Positions 1 to 9,479 of a stretch of 20,000 bases of DNA are shown here, piece by piece (the stretch's first letter is position 1; each line of letters starts with the position of its first letter). A program made the translations under genes and the position numbers. The stretch is taken from assembly GCA_018398815.1 (NCBI GenBank), contig CM031604.1:57746492-57766491 (forward strand), in the 5' to 3' direction. Source of the stretch: Conus ventricosus (Eukaryota > Mollusca > Gastropoda > Neogastropoda > Conidae). The notes beneath the pieces are model-generated. The model searched no databases. It worked only from the letters and a program-made list of their open reading frames with translations, and was not told the origin of the DNA.

Positions 1-217
1 CAAACGACAATGCAATAAAATGTACCGGGTTCGTCAGATCAAATTACTGCTTCTGACGTTTTGTGGTAGGCGTACTGGTACTGTTAGTGGTAGTAGTGGT
101 AGCAATGGTGGTGTCTCTATTGTCTGGCTTTGTTGTGAGCTGTTTCTCGTTCAGCTGTCGTGCCGTTGTTTGTTTTGTCTTGTTTTTATTTGTGTTCTAT
201 TGCATTGTTGTTCTTTA
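1..217. other. Unassigned T/G-rich flank
   Basis: This is moderately complex T-rich sequence with a short (GGTAGT)-like stretch near 80-113. Short open frames exist but have a skewed, hydrophobic composition typical of T-rich non-coding DNA. I see no gene, RNA or element boundary here. Confidence 0.5.
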
Positions 218-380
218 CTGTTCAGGATCGTTTATTAAAGGTTTCAGTTGCTTTGAGTCCCCCGTAGCTTCGTGGGTGTTGCTGGGGCGGTGAACGGCAC
301 GTCATTGTGAAAGGCGTGCCCATCACTCTCGTTCGGCCACCTTTAACTTTCCCTGTACTGAGCCAGGTACCAATTCACTG

Positions 381-1382
381 CTGGGCGGACAGAGAGGGTT
401 TTTTTTTCTGGGCGGACAGAGAGGGTTTTTCTGGGCGGACAGAGGTTTTTTCTGGGCGGACAGAGAGTTTTTTTCTGGGTGGACAGAGAGGGTTTTATTT
501 TCCTGGGCGGACAGAGAGGGTTTTTCCCTGTGGGGACAGAGAGGGTTTTTTCCCCTGGGCGGACAGAGAGGGTTCCCCCCTGGGCGGACAGAGGGTTTTC
601 CCCCTGGGCGGACAGAGAGGGTTTTCCCCTGTGGGGACAGAGAGGGTTTTTTCCCCTGGGCGGACAGAGAGGGTTTCCCCCCTGGGCGGACACAGAGGGT
701 TTCCCCCCTGGGCGGACAGAGAGGGTTTTTCCCTGTGGGGACAGAGAGGGTTTTTTCCCTGGGCGGACAGAGAGGGTTTCCCCCTGGGCGGACACAGAGG
801 GTTTCCCCCCCTGGGCGGACACAGAGGGTTTTCCCCTGGGCGGACAGAGAGGGGTTTTCCCCTGGGCGGACAGAGAGGGTTTTTCCCTGTGGGGACAGAG
901 AGGGTTTTTCCCTGTGGGGACAGAGAGGGTTTTCTCCCCTGGGCGGACAGAGAGGGTTCCCCCCTGGGCGGACACAGAGGGTTTTTTCCTGGCGGACACA
1001 GAGGGTTTTTTCCTGGGCGGACACAGAGGGTTTTTTCCTGGGCGGACAGAGAGGGTTTTTTCCTGGGCGGACAGAGAGGGGTTTTCCCCCCTGGGCGGAC
1101 AGAGAGGGTTTTCCCCTGGGCGGACAGAGGGGTTTTTTCCTGGCGGACAGAGAGGGTTTTTTTTCCTGGGCGGACAGAGAGGGGTATTTTCTGGGCGGAC
1201 AGAGAGGGTTTTTTCTGGGCGGACAGAGAGGGGTTTTGTCTGGGCGGACAGAGAGGGTCCCCCCCCCCTGGGCGGACAGATAGGGTTTTTTTTGGGCGGA
1301 CAGAGGGTTTTTTTTTTCTGGGCGGACAGAGAGGGTGTTTTTTTTTCCTTTCTGGGCGGACAGAGAGGGTTTTTTTTTTTTT
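381..1382. repeat. Minisatellite, 39 units of ~25 bp
   Basis: Thirty-nine units, counted by eye, share CTGGGCGGACAGAGAGGG followed by a variable T/C homopolymer spacer, giving a mean period of about 25-26 bp. Three core types occur: GGGCGGACAGAG (common), GGGCGGACACAG, and TGTGGGGACAGAG. The last type recurs at units 7, 11, 15, 21 and 22, showing partial four-unit higher-order structure of about 103 bp. Several frames on both strands stay open through the array because the unit lacks stop codons; this is not evidence of coding. The array sits inside a minus-strand SINE. Confidence 0.95.
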
Positions 1383-1387
1383 AGTGG

Positions 1388-1446
1388 TTTGAACTCGAAC
1401 CGCTGTCATATCCGTAGGCAAACGATCAGTTTGACTACATGCCCTC
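1388..1446 (-). promoter_or_regulatory. tRNA-like SINE head (pol III A/B boxes)
   Basis: On the minus strand an A-box-like TGTAGTCAAACTG lies at 1439-1427 and a B-box-like GGTTCGAGTTC at 1401-1391. Between them CTACGGA resembles an anticodon loop of arginine tRNA (ACG), but the flanking stem pairs poorly. It is therefore a tRNA-derived head and not a working tRNA gene. Confidence 0.6.
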
Positions 1447-1571
1447 TGCTGTACAGTATTGTTTGAATGATGTTGTATTTTTGTGTTTTATTATATTTTT
1501 TTTATACCTCAGATTTACTCTTGGACTTACTCCCATCTCTCTGTCTTTCTTTGTCTCTCTGTCTCGTGTCT

Positions 1572-1573
<2 letters not shown>

Positions 1574-1636
<63 letters not shown>
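1574..1636. repeat. (GTCT)n to (CT)n microsatellite
   Basis: A short GTCT run passes into an uninterrupted CT run of about 48 bp. Confidence 0.97.
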
Positions 1637-1639
<3 letters not shown>

Positions 1640-2190
1640 GTTGGGCACGTGAAATAAAAGACACGGAAGAGCTCGTTACGGTTTGCCTACAAAGGAAATC
1701 TTGTGACCTAGTGTTAAAATCTCTCACAATAAAAAGTGTGTGCGTTTGAATATTACTTGTACCCTTATTCGAAGGAAGCTTTCAAGACGAAAATTTTATT
1801 TAGTGTAACTATGTTTGTGTTCTTTGTTTTACTGAAATCATATACTATCCGCTGGCATGGATACATGCATGCACACACAGACACAAATTTGGAGAATAAA
1901 CCATAGTGTACCCCCCCCCCCCCCCTTCAGCGCTCACCTCCTTTCCTCCCCACCCTCCCCACCGCGATACTAGAGGATAACAAAAGACAAATTTAAAAAC
2001 AAGGTACATTTCAATAGGATTATCATAAACCACCGTGAACATAACCATTCCAATACAGTTTTGTCTTTAATTGAAAGAAGGATGTAAATGCGGCGCTTGA
2101 TAAATATTGGAATGTCGCAGTTCGCGATAAAGACGATCAGTGCGTAATAGTAGTTTATAAATAGCATATTTCCTTACTGAAGACGCAAGG
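1637..2190. other. Unassigned sequence with a 15 bp poly-C run
   Basis: AT-rich complex sequence with C15 at 1911-1925 and a pyrimidine-rich patch to about 1965. I recognise no coding frame or element. Confidence 0.5.
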
Positions 2191-2361
2191 CGGTTAACAA
2201 TCACAGACGGTAACAAAACAAATAATTTCAAAGTACGTACAGACATAAATGAACACAATTTTAAATGATCGAGTCGTTTAACAATCGGAGACAATAACAA
2301 AAGTGAAAAAAAAAGACCTTCAAAGTACGTACACACACATAAACACGATTTAAAACGACCG
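2191..2361. repeat. Imperfect tandem duplication of an ~84 bp block
   Basis: Block one (2191-2274) starts CGGTTAACAATC and contains TTCAAAGTACGTACA, then ACACAATTTTAAATGA. Block two (2275-2361) starts CGTTTAACAATC and contains TTCAAAGTACGTACA, then ACACGATTTAAAACGA. The order of matching segments is preserved, so this is a diverged direct duplication and not microsatellite drift. Confidence 0.75.
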
Positions 2362-2802
2362 TGCACCAAATATAAAAGCAAATGACATTAACACGCATAC
2401 ATGCAGGTGTCGATGGTAAGCAAAACGCCGTGTTAATTTCAGCTGACAAACTGTCTCACACGCAGGCAGACAAACGTGCACTTTGAACTCACAGGTACCG
2501 GACGACTGCAATCGACCAAAAATCGCCGCATGGCAGAAAAGGCGAAATTACTGGTCAAAACGGCTTGTGAATTTGAAGATACGGCGTTTTCTGTGCGACG
2601 TAGAATAAAGAGCAGTTGATTCCAGAGAGACGGTACGTATGGGGAAAAGGAACGGGAGCCGAAGGGTTAATTTCAATGCGAGGGATATGCGGGCGTCTGC
2701 GTATGATCGGAGCGACATGGAGAGACAGAAGATCTGGGAGACAGAATAGTTTGAGGAGGAGGAAGAGATAGTGTGGATGACCACGGGCAAGCAGAACCAA
2801 GT
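2362..2802. other. Unassigned complex sequence
   Basis: A stretch of non-repetitive sequence. The longest sensible plus frame from an ATG here is under 30 codons (2530-2619). A longer minus-strand frame runs into the adjacent (GTR)n repeat as poly-threonine and is not credible. No gene assigned. Confidence 0.45.
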
Positions 2803-3068
2803 CAGTGGTAGTGGCAGTGGTAGTGGTGGTGGTAGTGGTGGTGGTGTTGGTGGTAATAGTGGTCAAGTTGTCGAAGTAGTAAAGTAGTAGAAGTGGTAGC
2901 AGTGATAACAGTAGTAGTAGTGGTAGTATGGTGGTAGTGGTGGTAAAATAGTAGTAGTACTAGAAGTAATAGTAGTAGTAGTAATCCTAGTAGAAGTAGT
3001 GGTAGTACTAGAAGTTGTAGTAGTTGTAGTAGTCGAAGTAGTAGTAGTAACGGTAGTGATAGTGGTAG
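2803..3068. repeat. Imperfect (GTA/GTG/AGT)n trinucleotide repeat
   Basis: About 265 bp of trinucleotide-periodic sequence dominated by GTA, GTG and AGT, with many substitutions, consistent with an old decayed microsatellite cluster. Confidence 0.9.
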
Positions 3069-3107
3069 GCTAATTTAGCTAAGCAACTGCAGACGAAGCA
3101 GCAGAAA

Positions 3108-3420
3108 TAGTGGAAGAAGCAGCAGCTGTTGTAGTAGTCACAGCAGCAACAGCAGCAGCAGCAGCGAGGCTCGTTGTCATCTTCGTAGTTGTCGTTGACA
3201 TAATAATAATAATAATAACAACGGCACCACCATCACCACCACCACCACCACCATCGACAACAACAGCAACAATATCAAAAGCTGAAATATCACGTTACAA
3301 AAACATCCGACAATCAATATCCCTTAATACGATAGCAAGCGGCGCAGAAAGTTTTAAAAAAAAAGCAGCAGCAGCAACAGCAGCATGAACAACAACAGCA
3401 ACAAGAACAGAAGCTAACAA
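3108..3420. repeat. Drifting trinucleotide repeats (AGC, AAT, ACC, CAA)
   Basis: Successive blocks of AGC (3118-3165), AATAAT (3200-3216), CACCAC (3226-3254), CAACAA (3256-3272) and again AGCAGC/AACAAC (3362-3408). The 92-codon plus frame over this region is alanine, valine and proline runs made by the repeats and is not called as a gene. Confidence 0.85.
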
Positions 3421-3741
3421 ATCAATCAAAAAAAAACAACGAGTCGCCTTTCTGCAAACAGGTTAACAACAAACTCGGCACAGCGTGCACGCGGGGCAAT
3501 CTCTTCACCCACCCACCCCACCCCCACTCCCTTTTCCCAACATCCCCCCTACTTTTAGTCTCCAGTGGCAATATCTTGAACGCTAGGTGGTCTGGTCCTA
3601 TTCCGTTATTCCGTTGTTCACAGGTGACAGTTTATTCCCGCTGTTACATCATTCATCACCGGCCGACAGCCCTCCAGCTGTGTCCTCCGACCGTGGCAGG
3701 GCGACAAAAAAAAGGAAGAAAAAGAAAGACAGAAAAAAAAA
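3421..3741. other. Unassigned sequence ending in an A/G-rich run
   Basis: Mixed sequence with C-rich patches (3508-3550) and a purine-rich stretch from 3705. No gene or element recognised. Confidence 0.4.
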
Positions 3742-3938
3742 GGGGGGGGGGGGGGGGGGGGGGCGAACGGAAAAGAAAAAGAAGAAAGCGCGTGCGGTTT
3801 TTTTTTAACATGCGCTTCATCGACATACGGTTGTTTTTTTCGGGGGGGGGGGGGGTTAGAGTGGGCCGGTCCAGGGAGCGAACTGTGCGACCATTGAGGT
3901 GAGCGTTATTTCCCTTCTCTTTCCCCCCCCCCCCCCCC
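3742..3938. repeat. Three long G/C homopolymer runs
   Basis: G22 at 3742-3763, G14 at 3842-3855 and C16 at 3923-3938 lie within 200 bp. The first follows a poly-A run. Run lengths may be sequencing-sensitive. Confidence 0.9.
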
Positions 3939-4571
<633 letters not shown>

Positions 4572-4965
4572 TTTAATAATAAGACCTGCAACAAATAAGT
4601 TTCTTCATAACTCCTCAAACAGTCCAGTCGCATTCTCCGACGATCTGTCGTAAAGGAACTCGCTCACTGTCAGATCGGCGCGAGGCCACCCACAAGAGAA
4701 CGCCCGACCCGGTTCGTTTTCGGTAGTAGCTTGTTCTGATTCCGCACTCTCCGGAAACACCTGCTGGTTACGACATTGGCCAGCTCACGGGGCCAAACGA
4801 GCTGTCCCCGGCCTGAGACAGCCCACGTGAATGTGCCCTACAGCAAAGACTTGAGGTGAATAGCCTGTAAACATGATGTGGAGGAAGGTTCGAAACTGAG
4901 GCCTTTGTGACGGTAAACGTACTCTGCACTTCTGTCCATCACGTATCTCGGCGTTGTCAGCCAGG
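4572..4965. other. Unassigned sequence, possibly the distal part of a SINE-like repeat
   Basis: Complex sequence left of the second minus-strand SINE. Part of it may be the 3' body of that element, but no tail or target-site duplication is identified. It contains GGTTCGAAACT at 4889-4899, which by itself is too weak to call a B box. Confidence 0.35.
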
Positions 4966-5042
4966 CTCGGGAGATGCATACACCTGCCGTGTTGGTCAAA
5001 AGAAAATAACAATGACAAGAAGGAAGCTGCATCCGCATGGAT

Positions 5043-5335
5043 GACTGTCGATCGATTGTGTGGTTCCCAGTCTTCCACTGTCGATCGATTGTGTGGTCCC
5101 CTGTCTTCCACTGTCGATCGATTGTGTGGTCCCCAGTCTTCCACTGTCGATCGATTGTGTGGTCCCCAGTTCCCATCTTCCACTGTCGATCGATTGTGTG
5201 GTCCCCAGTCTTCCCCAGTCTTCCACTGTCGATCGATTGTGTGGTCCCCAGTCTTCCACTGTCGATCGATTGTGTGGTCCCAGTCTTCCCAGTCTTCCAC
5301 TGTCGATCGATTGTGTGGTCCCCAGTCTTCCAGTC
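5043..5335. repeat. Minisatellite, 8 units of ~33 bp
   Basis: Eight copies of the palindrome-containing core TCGATCGATTGTGTGG are joined by CCCCAGTCTTCCACTG-type spacers. The basic period is 33 bp; three spacers are lengthened by 6-10 bp through local duplication or insertion of CCCAGTCTTCC-like sequence. All three frames of both strands remain open through much of it, which is a repeat artefact. Confidence 0.95.
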
Positions 5336-5384
5336 TGATCCCACATCGAGGAGAAGTCTGTCGGGAGCCAAACACCCCGTCATG

Positions 5385-5462
5385 ATATGCCTCGGAGGAG
5401 GTTCGAACCGACGACCTCTCAGTCGCGACTCTTATGACATTATCCACTGCGTCAGGACGGGG
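5385..5462 (-). promoter_or_regulatory. tRNA-like SINE head (pol III A/B boxes)
   Basis: On the minus strand, TGACGCAGTGGA (5454-5443) fits an A box and GGTTCGAACCTC (5409-5398) a strong B box, spaced as in a tRNA. The anticodon stem is not convincing, so this is a tRNA-derived promoter and not a tRNA gene. Confidence 0.65.
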
Positions 5463-5616
5463 TGATTTCTAGTTCAGTCATATTGTTTCTGGTCCAGATG
5501 ACGTCGAAGGCTCCCTCGCGGTTGATATCGAAGTTACGGAGTTTTAAGCCAAGACTTCGATTGGCTTTCTTTTAATCGCTTGCATTGCGTGCCTGTTTGT
5601 TTGCGTTTTCAGTCAC
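5463..5616. other. Unassigned spacer
   Basis: Short complex sequence between two SINEs with no recognised feature. Confidence 0.4.
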
Positions 5617-6292
5617 AGGCATTTAACGGGGGCCGGGTGTCGTATATAATACTGTCGCCGTGGAATTGTATCGCAGCGACAGCATTTCACGTGAAATACT
5701 GTTGCAGCGACAATATTTGCTGGAAAAAATTGTCGCGCGACACGAATGTCCTATAAATGTAGCGTCCATAAATCAGTATAATGTCCTATAGAATATTGTA
5801 GCTGTCCATAAAATGCAGTATTTCCCGGGAAATACTGTCGCTGCGACACGATTTTATGAGCGACAGTATTATATACGACACCGGAATAGATCAGTTGGTA
5901 GAGCGCCGGACTCGTGATCCTTGGGTTGCGGGTTCGAATTTCGGTACAGGGGAGATTTTTCCCTCGGAGTTAACATTGGTTCCGACTCCATTCCCCATAC
6001 AGTCCTTCGAATGAGACCATAAACCGAGGTTCCGTGTGTGAAGCACGCACAACATCTTGCACCCACGTCAAATCCCATCACCAACTTTCGGAAGAGAAGG
6101 CCAGTTTGGCCGTTGGTATGGATGACACGTTACACATAGCATGCACCTTCCCCGAAGATGGAGTATGGCTGCTTTAATGGCGGGACAAAAAAACGGTCAA
6201 ACACACAAAACTCCACTGCTTGTCTATACAGGCAGTTTCCGCAGGAGTATCAGCCTGCGTACGCAGAAAGAAAGAAAAAAAAGGCATTTAAC
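5617..6292 (+). mobile_element. Complete SINE with 11 bp target-site duplication, interrupted by a MITE
   Basis: A perfect duplication AGGCATTTAAC at 5617-5627 and 6282-6292 flanks the element. The head has acceptor-like GCCGGAA split by the MITE, an A box TAGATCAGTTGG (5887-5898) and a B box GGTTCGAATTTC (5931-5942). The body follows, including TGAGACCATAAACCGAGGTT (6012-6031) and TATGGCTGCTTTAATGGCGG (6164-6183), which I recall as typical of mollusc SINE bodies. The tail is an A-rich (AAAG)n/poly-A stretch ending at 6281. Without the 245 bp MITE and its 3 bp duplication the SINE is about 406 bp. It has no coding capacity and would have been mobilised by a partner LINE. Confidence 0.88.
5637..5881. 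mobile_element. MITE, 245 bp with perfect 22 bp terminal inverted repeats
   Basis: The left end (5637-5658) starts GTGTCGTATATAATACTG and is the exact reverse complement of the right end (5860-5881). CGG occurs on both sides (5634-5636, 5882-5884), fitting a 3 bp target duplication. Internally there are a near-perfect palindrome at 5681-5700, a perfect 20 bp palindrome at 5817-5836 (AGTATTTCCCGGGAAATACT) and a direct duplication of AATGTCCTATA...TCCATAAA units (5745-5779, 5780-5820). There is no transposase frame, so it is non-autonomous. The superfamily cannot be assigned from these ends. Confidence 0.85.
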
Positions 6293-6470
6293 TAGAATGA
6301 AACGCTCGATGTTGAGGTTACGGTGTCCATTTCTGCCACTTGGTTAGCATACGCATTGTTGTGCTTTGTCCCACTGGTTTATATTTTACATAACCACGCA
6401 TGGAATATGTGCATGTGCTTGTTTTGTTTACATACAAAAAAAGGGAAGAGATGGTTGTGTGTGGTTGCGC
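6293..6470. other. Unassigned spacer
   Basis: Complex AT-rich sequence with no credible gene. Confidence 0.4.
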
Positions 6471-6471
<1 letters not shown>

Positions 6472-6566
<95 letters not shown>

Positions 6567-6693
6567 TGTGTGTGCGCTCGCTTGCTCGTGTTTGGAGAGA
6601 AAGAGAGAGATAGAGGGGAATGAGAGTGTGAGTGAGTGAGACAAACAATAAGTGAGAAAGACAGAAAGAGAGAGACAGACAGAGAGAGAGAGA
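6472..6693. repeat. (TG)n, (CGTG)n, then (GA)-rich repeat
   Basis: TG run 6472-6517, CGTG run 6520-6567, then GA/GACA-rich sequence to 6693. Frames over it encode VC/AC or TH runs and are artefacts. Confidence 0.95.
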
Positions 6694-6819
6694 TTATTTT
6701 CTTTAAAGCTTTCAGCTTGAAAGAGTGGCATTCATTTGCTGTTATTAATACGTGTCTTGGTATTGAACTAACCATGGATAAATGGTGGTGGTGGACATCA
6801 CATCCGCAGAGTAAAGACC

Positions 6820-6846
6820 AAAAAAAAAAAAGGGGGGGGGGGGGGG
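6820..6846. repeat. Poly-A/poly-G junction
   Basis: A12 passes directly into G15. A similar A-then-G junction occurs at 3731-3763. Confidence 0.9.
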
Positions 6847-6947
6847 CAAACAATTTTTGGTGATGAGGCAGGTGAGGTGTTAGGTCATGTGTGCTACAGT
6901 TAGATGGGTAAGGTAAAAGTTAACAACGTACGCAGATGGTGTCCGAC

Positions 6948-7168
6948 ACACACGCGCGCGCACGCACGCACGCACGCGCACGCACGCACGCACGCACGCA
7001 CGCACACACACACTCACTCACACTCCCCCTCTCTCTATCTCTCTCCACACACCACGCACACACGCACACGTACACATAAGCACGCACGCACACATGCACT
7101 CACGCGCTCGTGCGCGCGCGCGCACACACACACACGCACGCACGCACGCACGAGCGCGCGCACACGCT
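6948..7168. repeat. (ACGC)n/(CA)n/(CG)n alternating tract
   Basis: About 220 bp of mostly alternating purine-pyrimidine sequence with a short CT-rich interruption near 7021-7046. The arginine/histidine/threonine-rich frames here reflect the repeat. Confidence 0.95.
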
Positions 7169-7299
7169 CATGTACCTCTTCCATCCCAACTTTAAAAGAA
7201 AAAAAGAAAATCCTTCGCCGACACATCTGTGACCAACGTTACAACTATAGACTACCCCCCCAGGGGTATCTATACTGAGGGTGAAGCTTCGATTTTTCC

Positions 7300-7302
<3 letters not shown>

Positions 7303-7372
<70 letters not shown>
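7303..7372. repeat. (CT)n microsatellite
   Basis: About 70 bp of uninterrupted CT. Confidence 0.98.
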
Positions 7373-7374
<2 letters not shown>

Positions 7375-7446
7375 GAGAGTACATTTGCAAAAGAGGCAAA
7401 ACGAGCTGACAATAGCGGCGATAGTGGTTGTTAATGATGGGGAGGT

Positions 7447-7690
7447 GGGGGGGGGGGGGGGGTAGGGATACCGGGGTCGGGTGGGGAAGTGTGTGGGGAA
7501 GGGAGAGGCAGAATGGGGGTAGGGGAGAGTGGTTGACGGAGGAAAGAAGGGGAGAGAGGAGGAGGAAGCTGTTGGTGATGGGTTATGGTGCAGGTGAGGT
7601 GTGGGGAGCGGGAAATTAGCTCATGTGTGCGAGAGATAGATAGATGGGTGATGTGGGCGGTGGGACCACGTTGCGCGGGTGGTGTCCGTA
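7447..7690. repeat. G16 run followed by G/A-rich DNA
   Basis: G16 at 7447-7462 is followed by about 120 bp of G-rich purine sequence (GGGGAAG, GGGAGAGG types) with G-quadruplex potential, then less biased DNA. No gene. Confidence 0.8.
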
Positions 7691-7955
7691 GCACGTGCGC
7701 GTGCGTGGGAGCGCTCGCGCGCGCGCACACACACACACACACCACGCCCGCGCGCGCGCGTACAGACACACACAGGCACACCCACTCACGTGCGCTTGCG
7801 CGCACGCACGCACGCACACACACACACACCACCACCACCACCACCCTGCACCCCACCTGCACCCCGCACCCCCACCCCCTGCTCAAGTACGTCGCGAGCG
7901 CACGGAGAGAGAGAGAGACAGAGAGACAGACTGACTGACTGACTGACTGAGTTTG
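7691..7955. repeat. Mixed (GCGT/GCGC/CA)n, (CCA)n and (GACA/GACT)n repeats
   Basis: Alternating CG/CA sequence (7691-7828), a CCA run (7827-7845), C-rich CACCCC sequence, then GAGA/GACA and GACT repeats to 7955. Confidence 0.93.
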
Positions 7956-8029
7956 CTGATTCTACACGCACAGAGAAGGATACATATTATTTCTTTGTTG
8001 TACTTCATAGTGGTCTTACTGCGCGCACC

Positions 8030-9230
8030 GTACGTAACTGTTTTTGTGTTGTTGTTTTTTTAAACTGTACTTTACTGTTCTCTGCTTGATTGTTCTGCTG
8101 CACTGTAATGTATTGCTCCAGGTCATATCTGGGTTCTCCACACCCATGTCATATCTGGGTTCTCCACACCCATGTCATATCTGGGTTCTCCACACCCATG
8201 TCATATCTGGGTTCTCCACACCAGTCATTTGGTTCCCACCCTGTCATATCTGGGTTCTCCACACCTTACGTTGCTGTGGTGGACCGCATTGCGTCGTGTT
8301 GAATTGTACTTCACTGTACTGTATGTTTTTTAAAACTCGACTCTTGTCTTGCAAGTGTTTCACTGGGCTATCCTCTCCCACACTCTGTCTTACTGTCTTG
8401 TACTGATAGATGAATGAATGATGTCATTCATCGCATGTGGAAGAGATCAGTAAGATACAATGTCAGCACTTTGTTTGAGTGGATGGGTCGAGTCAGTCTT
8501 ACGATTAAAAAAAAAACAAACAAAAAAAACTTACTGCATTACTCATGTGTGTAAGGACAAACGGAAATGTTACGTTTTTTTTTTGTTTGTTTTGTTTTGT
8601 GGTTTTTGGTTTGATACACACTGGGAACGAATGTGTACTGTTTGCTTGCAAGGAAAGGAAGAGGGAAATGTTATTGTTCTGTGACCCTGTCCCCCCCACA
8701 CCCCCTTGTCAAAAGACCTCTTTGGTAATGACAGTAAAATATCAAAGTGTCAAAATGTCTTGTACTGTTTTAGCGTTGTACTACTTTGCCATCCTGTCCT
8801 TATGCTTGTCTGTGCTCGGTATACTGGGCTGTGTGGTGTGTGTGTGTGTGTGTGTGTGTGTGTTTATTGTACTTATTGTACCACACATGCGGTTATACTG
8901 TGCCGTACTGTACGTAATTGTTTTTTTGTTTGTTTTTTTTTGTTTTACTGTATCTTGCTTTGTTTTTACTATGCTTTACTTTACTGTATTTAAAAAAAAA
9001 AATTTTTTTTTGCTGTAGTTTACTAGACGTCTATGTAGCGCCGTTTTGTAACCCGCTGTACTGTGTTGCATTTTTTTTTTTTAATGCTGTACTTTATTGC
9101 AGTGCAGTACTCTATTCTACTGCGTTGTACTTCTTGCATTTTCTTTTTTAAATACGCTTGACTGTGCTGAATTGCATGTTACTGTATCTTCGGGTTGTTT
9201 TTTTTAAAATGCTATTTACAATATTGCACT
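8030..9230. repeat. Decayed TACTG/TGTACTG-rich region
   Basis: Apart from the 26 bp minisatellite and a TG run (8833-8861), this stretch is T-rich and full of TACTG, CTGTACT and TGTACTTTA words plus poly-T runs. GTACGTAACTGTTTTT (8031-8046) and GTACGTAATTGTTTTT (8910-8925) suggest a duplicated segment. Open frames are cysteine/phenylalanine/leucine-rich low-complexity artefacts. No gene found. Confidence 0.55.
8122..8265. repeat. Minisatellite, 26 bp unit
   Basis: GTCATATCTGGGTTCTCCAC followed by ACCCAT repeats with exact 26 bp spacing from 8122, 8148, 8174 and 8200. A shortened, diverged unit starts at 8224 (GTCATTTGGTTCCCACCCT) and a last unit at 8243. The first units are nearly identical, so amplification is recent. 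Confidence 0.95.
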
Positions 9231-9240
9231 TTTCTGCAAA

Positions 9241-9409
9241 CACGCACGTACAAACACACACTCCTACACTGCAAGCGCTAGCGCGATCGCGCACACGCCA
9301 CACACAGGCGCACGCGCGCACGCACGCAAACACGCGCATACATATGCACGTGCACATACACACGCGCGCGCGCGCGTGCACGCATACACACACACACACA
9401 CACACACAC

Positions 9410-9471
<62 letters not shown>
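9241..9471. repeat. (CA)n/(CG)n tract followed by (CT)n
   Basis: CACG/CGCG/CACA-type alternating sequence to 9410, then about 60 bp of uninterrupted CT (9412-9471). Confidence 0.97.
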
Positions 9472-9475
<4 letters not shown>

Positions 9476-9479
9476 CTAA

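Larger units (their letters stand above)
218..1464 (-). mobile_element. SINE (minus strand) split by an internal minisatellite
   Basis: Read on the minus strand, a tRNA-like head (about 1446-1388) is followed by a 1 kb minisatellite (1382-381) and then by a unique body (about 380-234). The body begins AGTGAATTGGTACCTGGC, resembling the 'GGGTACCTGG' core that is common in SINEs of marine invertebrates (from memory, not searched). The outer flanks 218-233 and 1449-1464 match at 13 of 16 positions (CTGTTCAGGATCGTTT versus CTGTACAGTATTGTTT) and may be an old target-site duplication. The repeat unit contains GGGCGGACAGAG, which continues directly from the body's CTGCTGGGCGGAC, so the array looks like an expansion of SINE sequence. 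Transcription would use internal pol III A and B boxes. The outer ends are inferred. Confidence 0.6.
4966..5462 (-). mobile_element. SINE-like element (minus strand) with an internal minisatellite
   Basis: The minus strand reads tRNA-like head (5462-5385), minisatellite (5335-5043), then a unique body to at least 4966. The body segment 4968-4997 matches 19657-19686 at 26 of 30 positions; that second copy also lies downstream of a minus-strand tRNA-like head, which indicates one dispersed family. The far end and any target-site duplication were not found. Confidence 0.6.

Noticed and set aside
381..1382. CRISPR-like array
   Set aside because: Units are about 25 bp with no unique spacers, lie in animal DNA, and no cas genes are present. 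The same reasoning excludes 5043-5335 and 8122-8265.
307..1392. 361-codon plus-strand frame and 200-308-codon minus-strand frames over the same DNA
   Set aside because: All are made by the minisatellite, whose unit lacks stop codons in several frames on both strands. Frames shift from unit to unit with homopolymer length, and no domain or conserved composition is present.
4785..5465. Overlapping frames of 92-220 codons on both strands
   Set aside because: They are repeats of the 33 bp minisatellite read in every frame.
5882..5955. Functional tRNA gene
   Set aside because: A and B boxes are clear but the anticodon and acceptor stems do not pair properly, the acceptor is split by a MITE, and a SINE body and tail follow.
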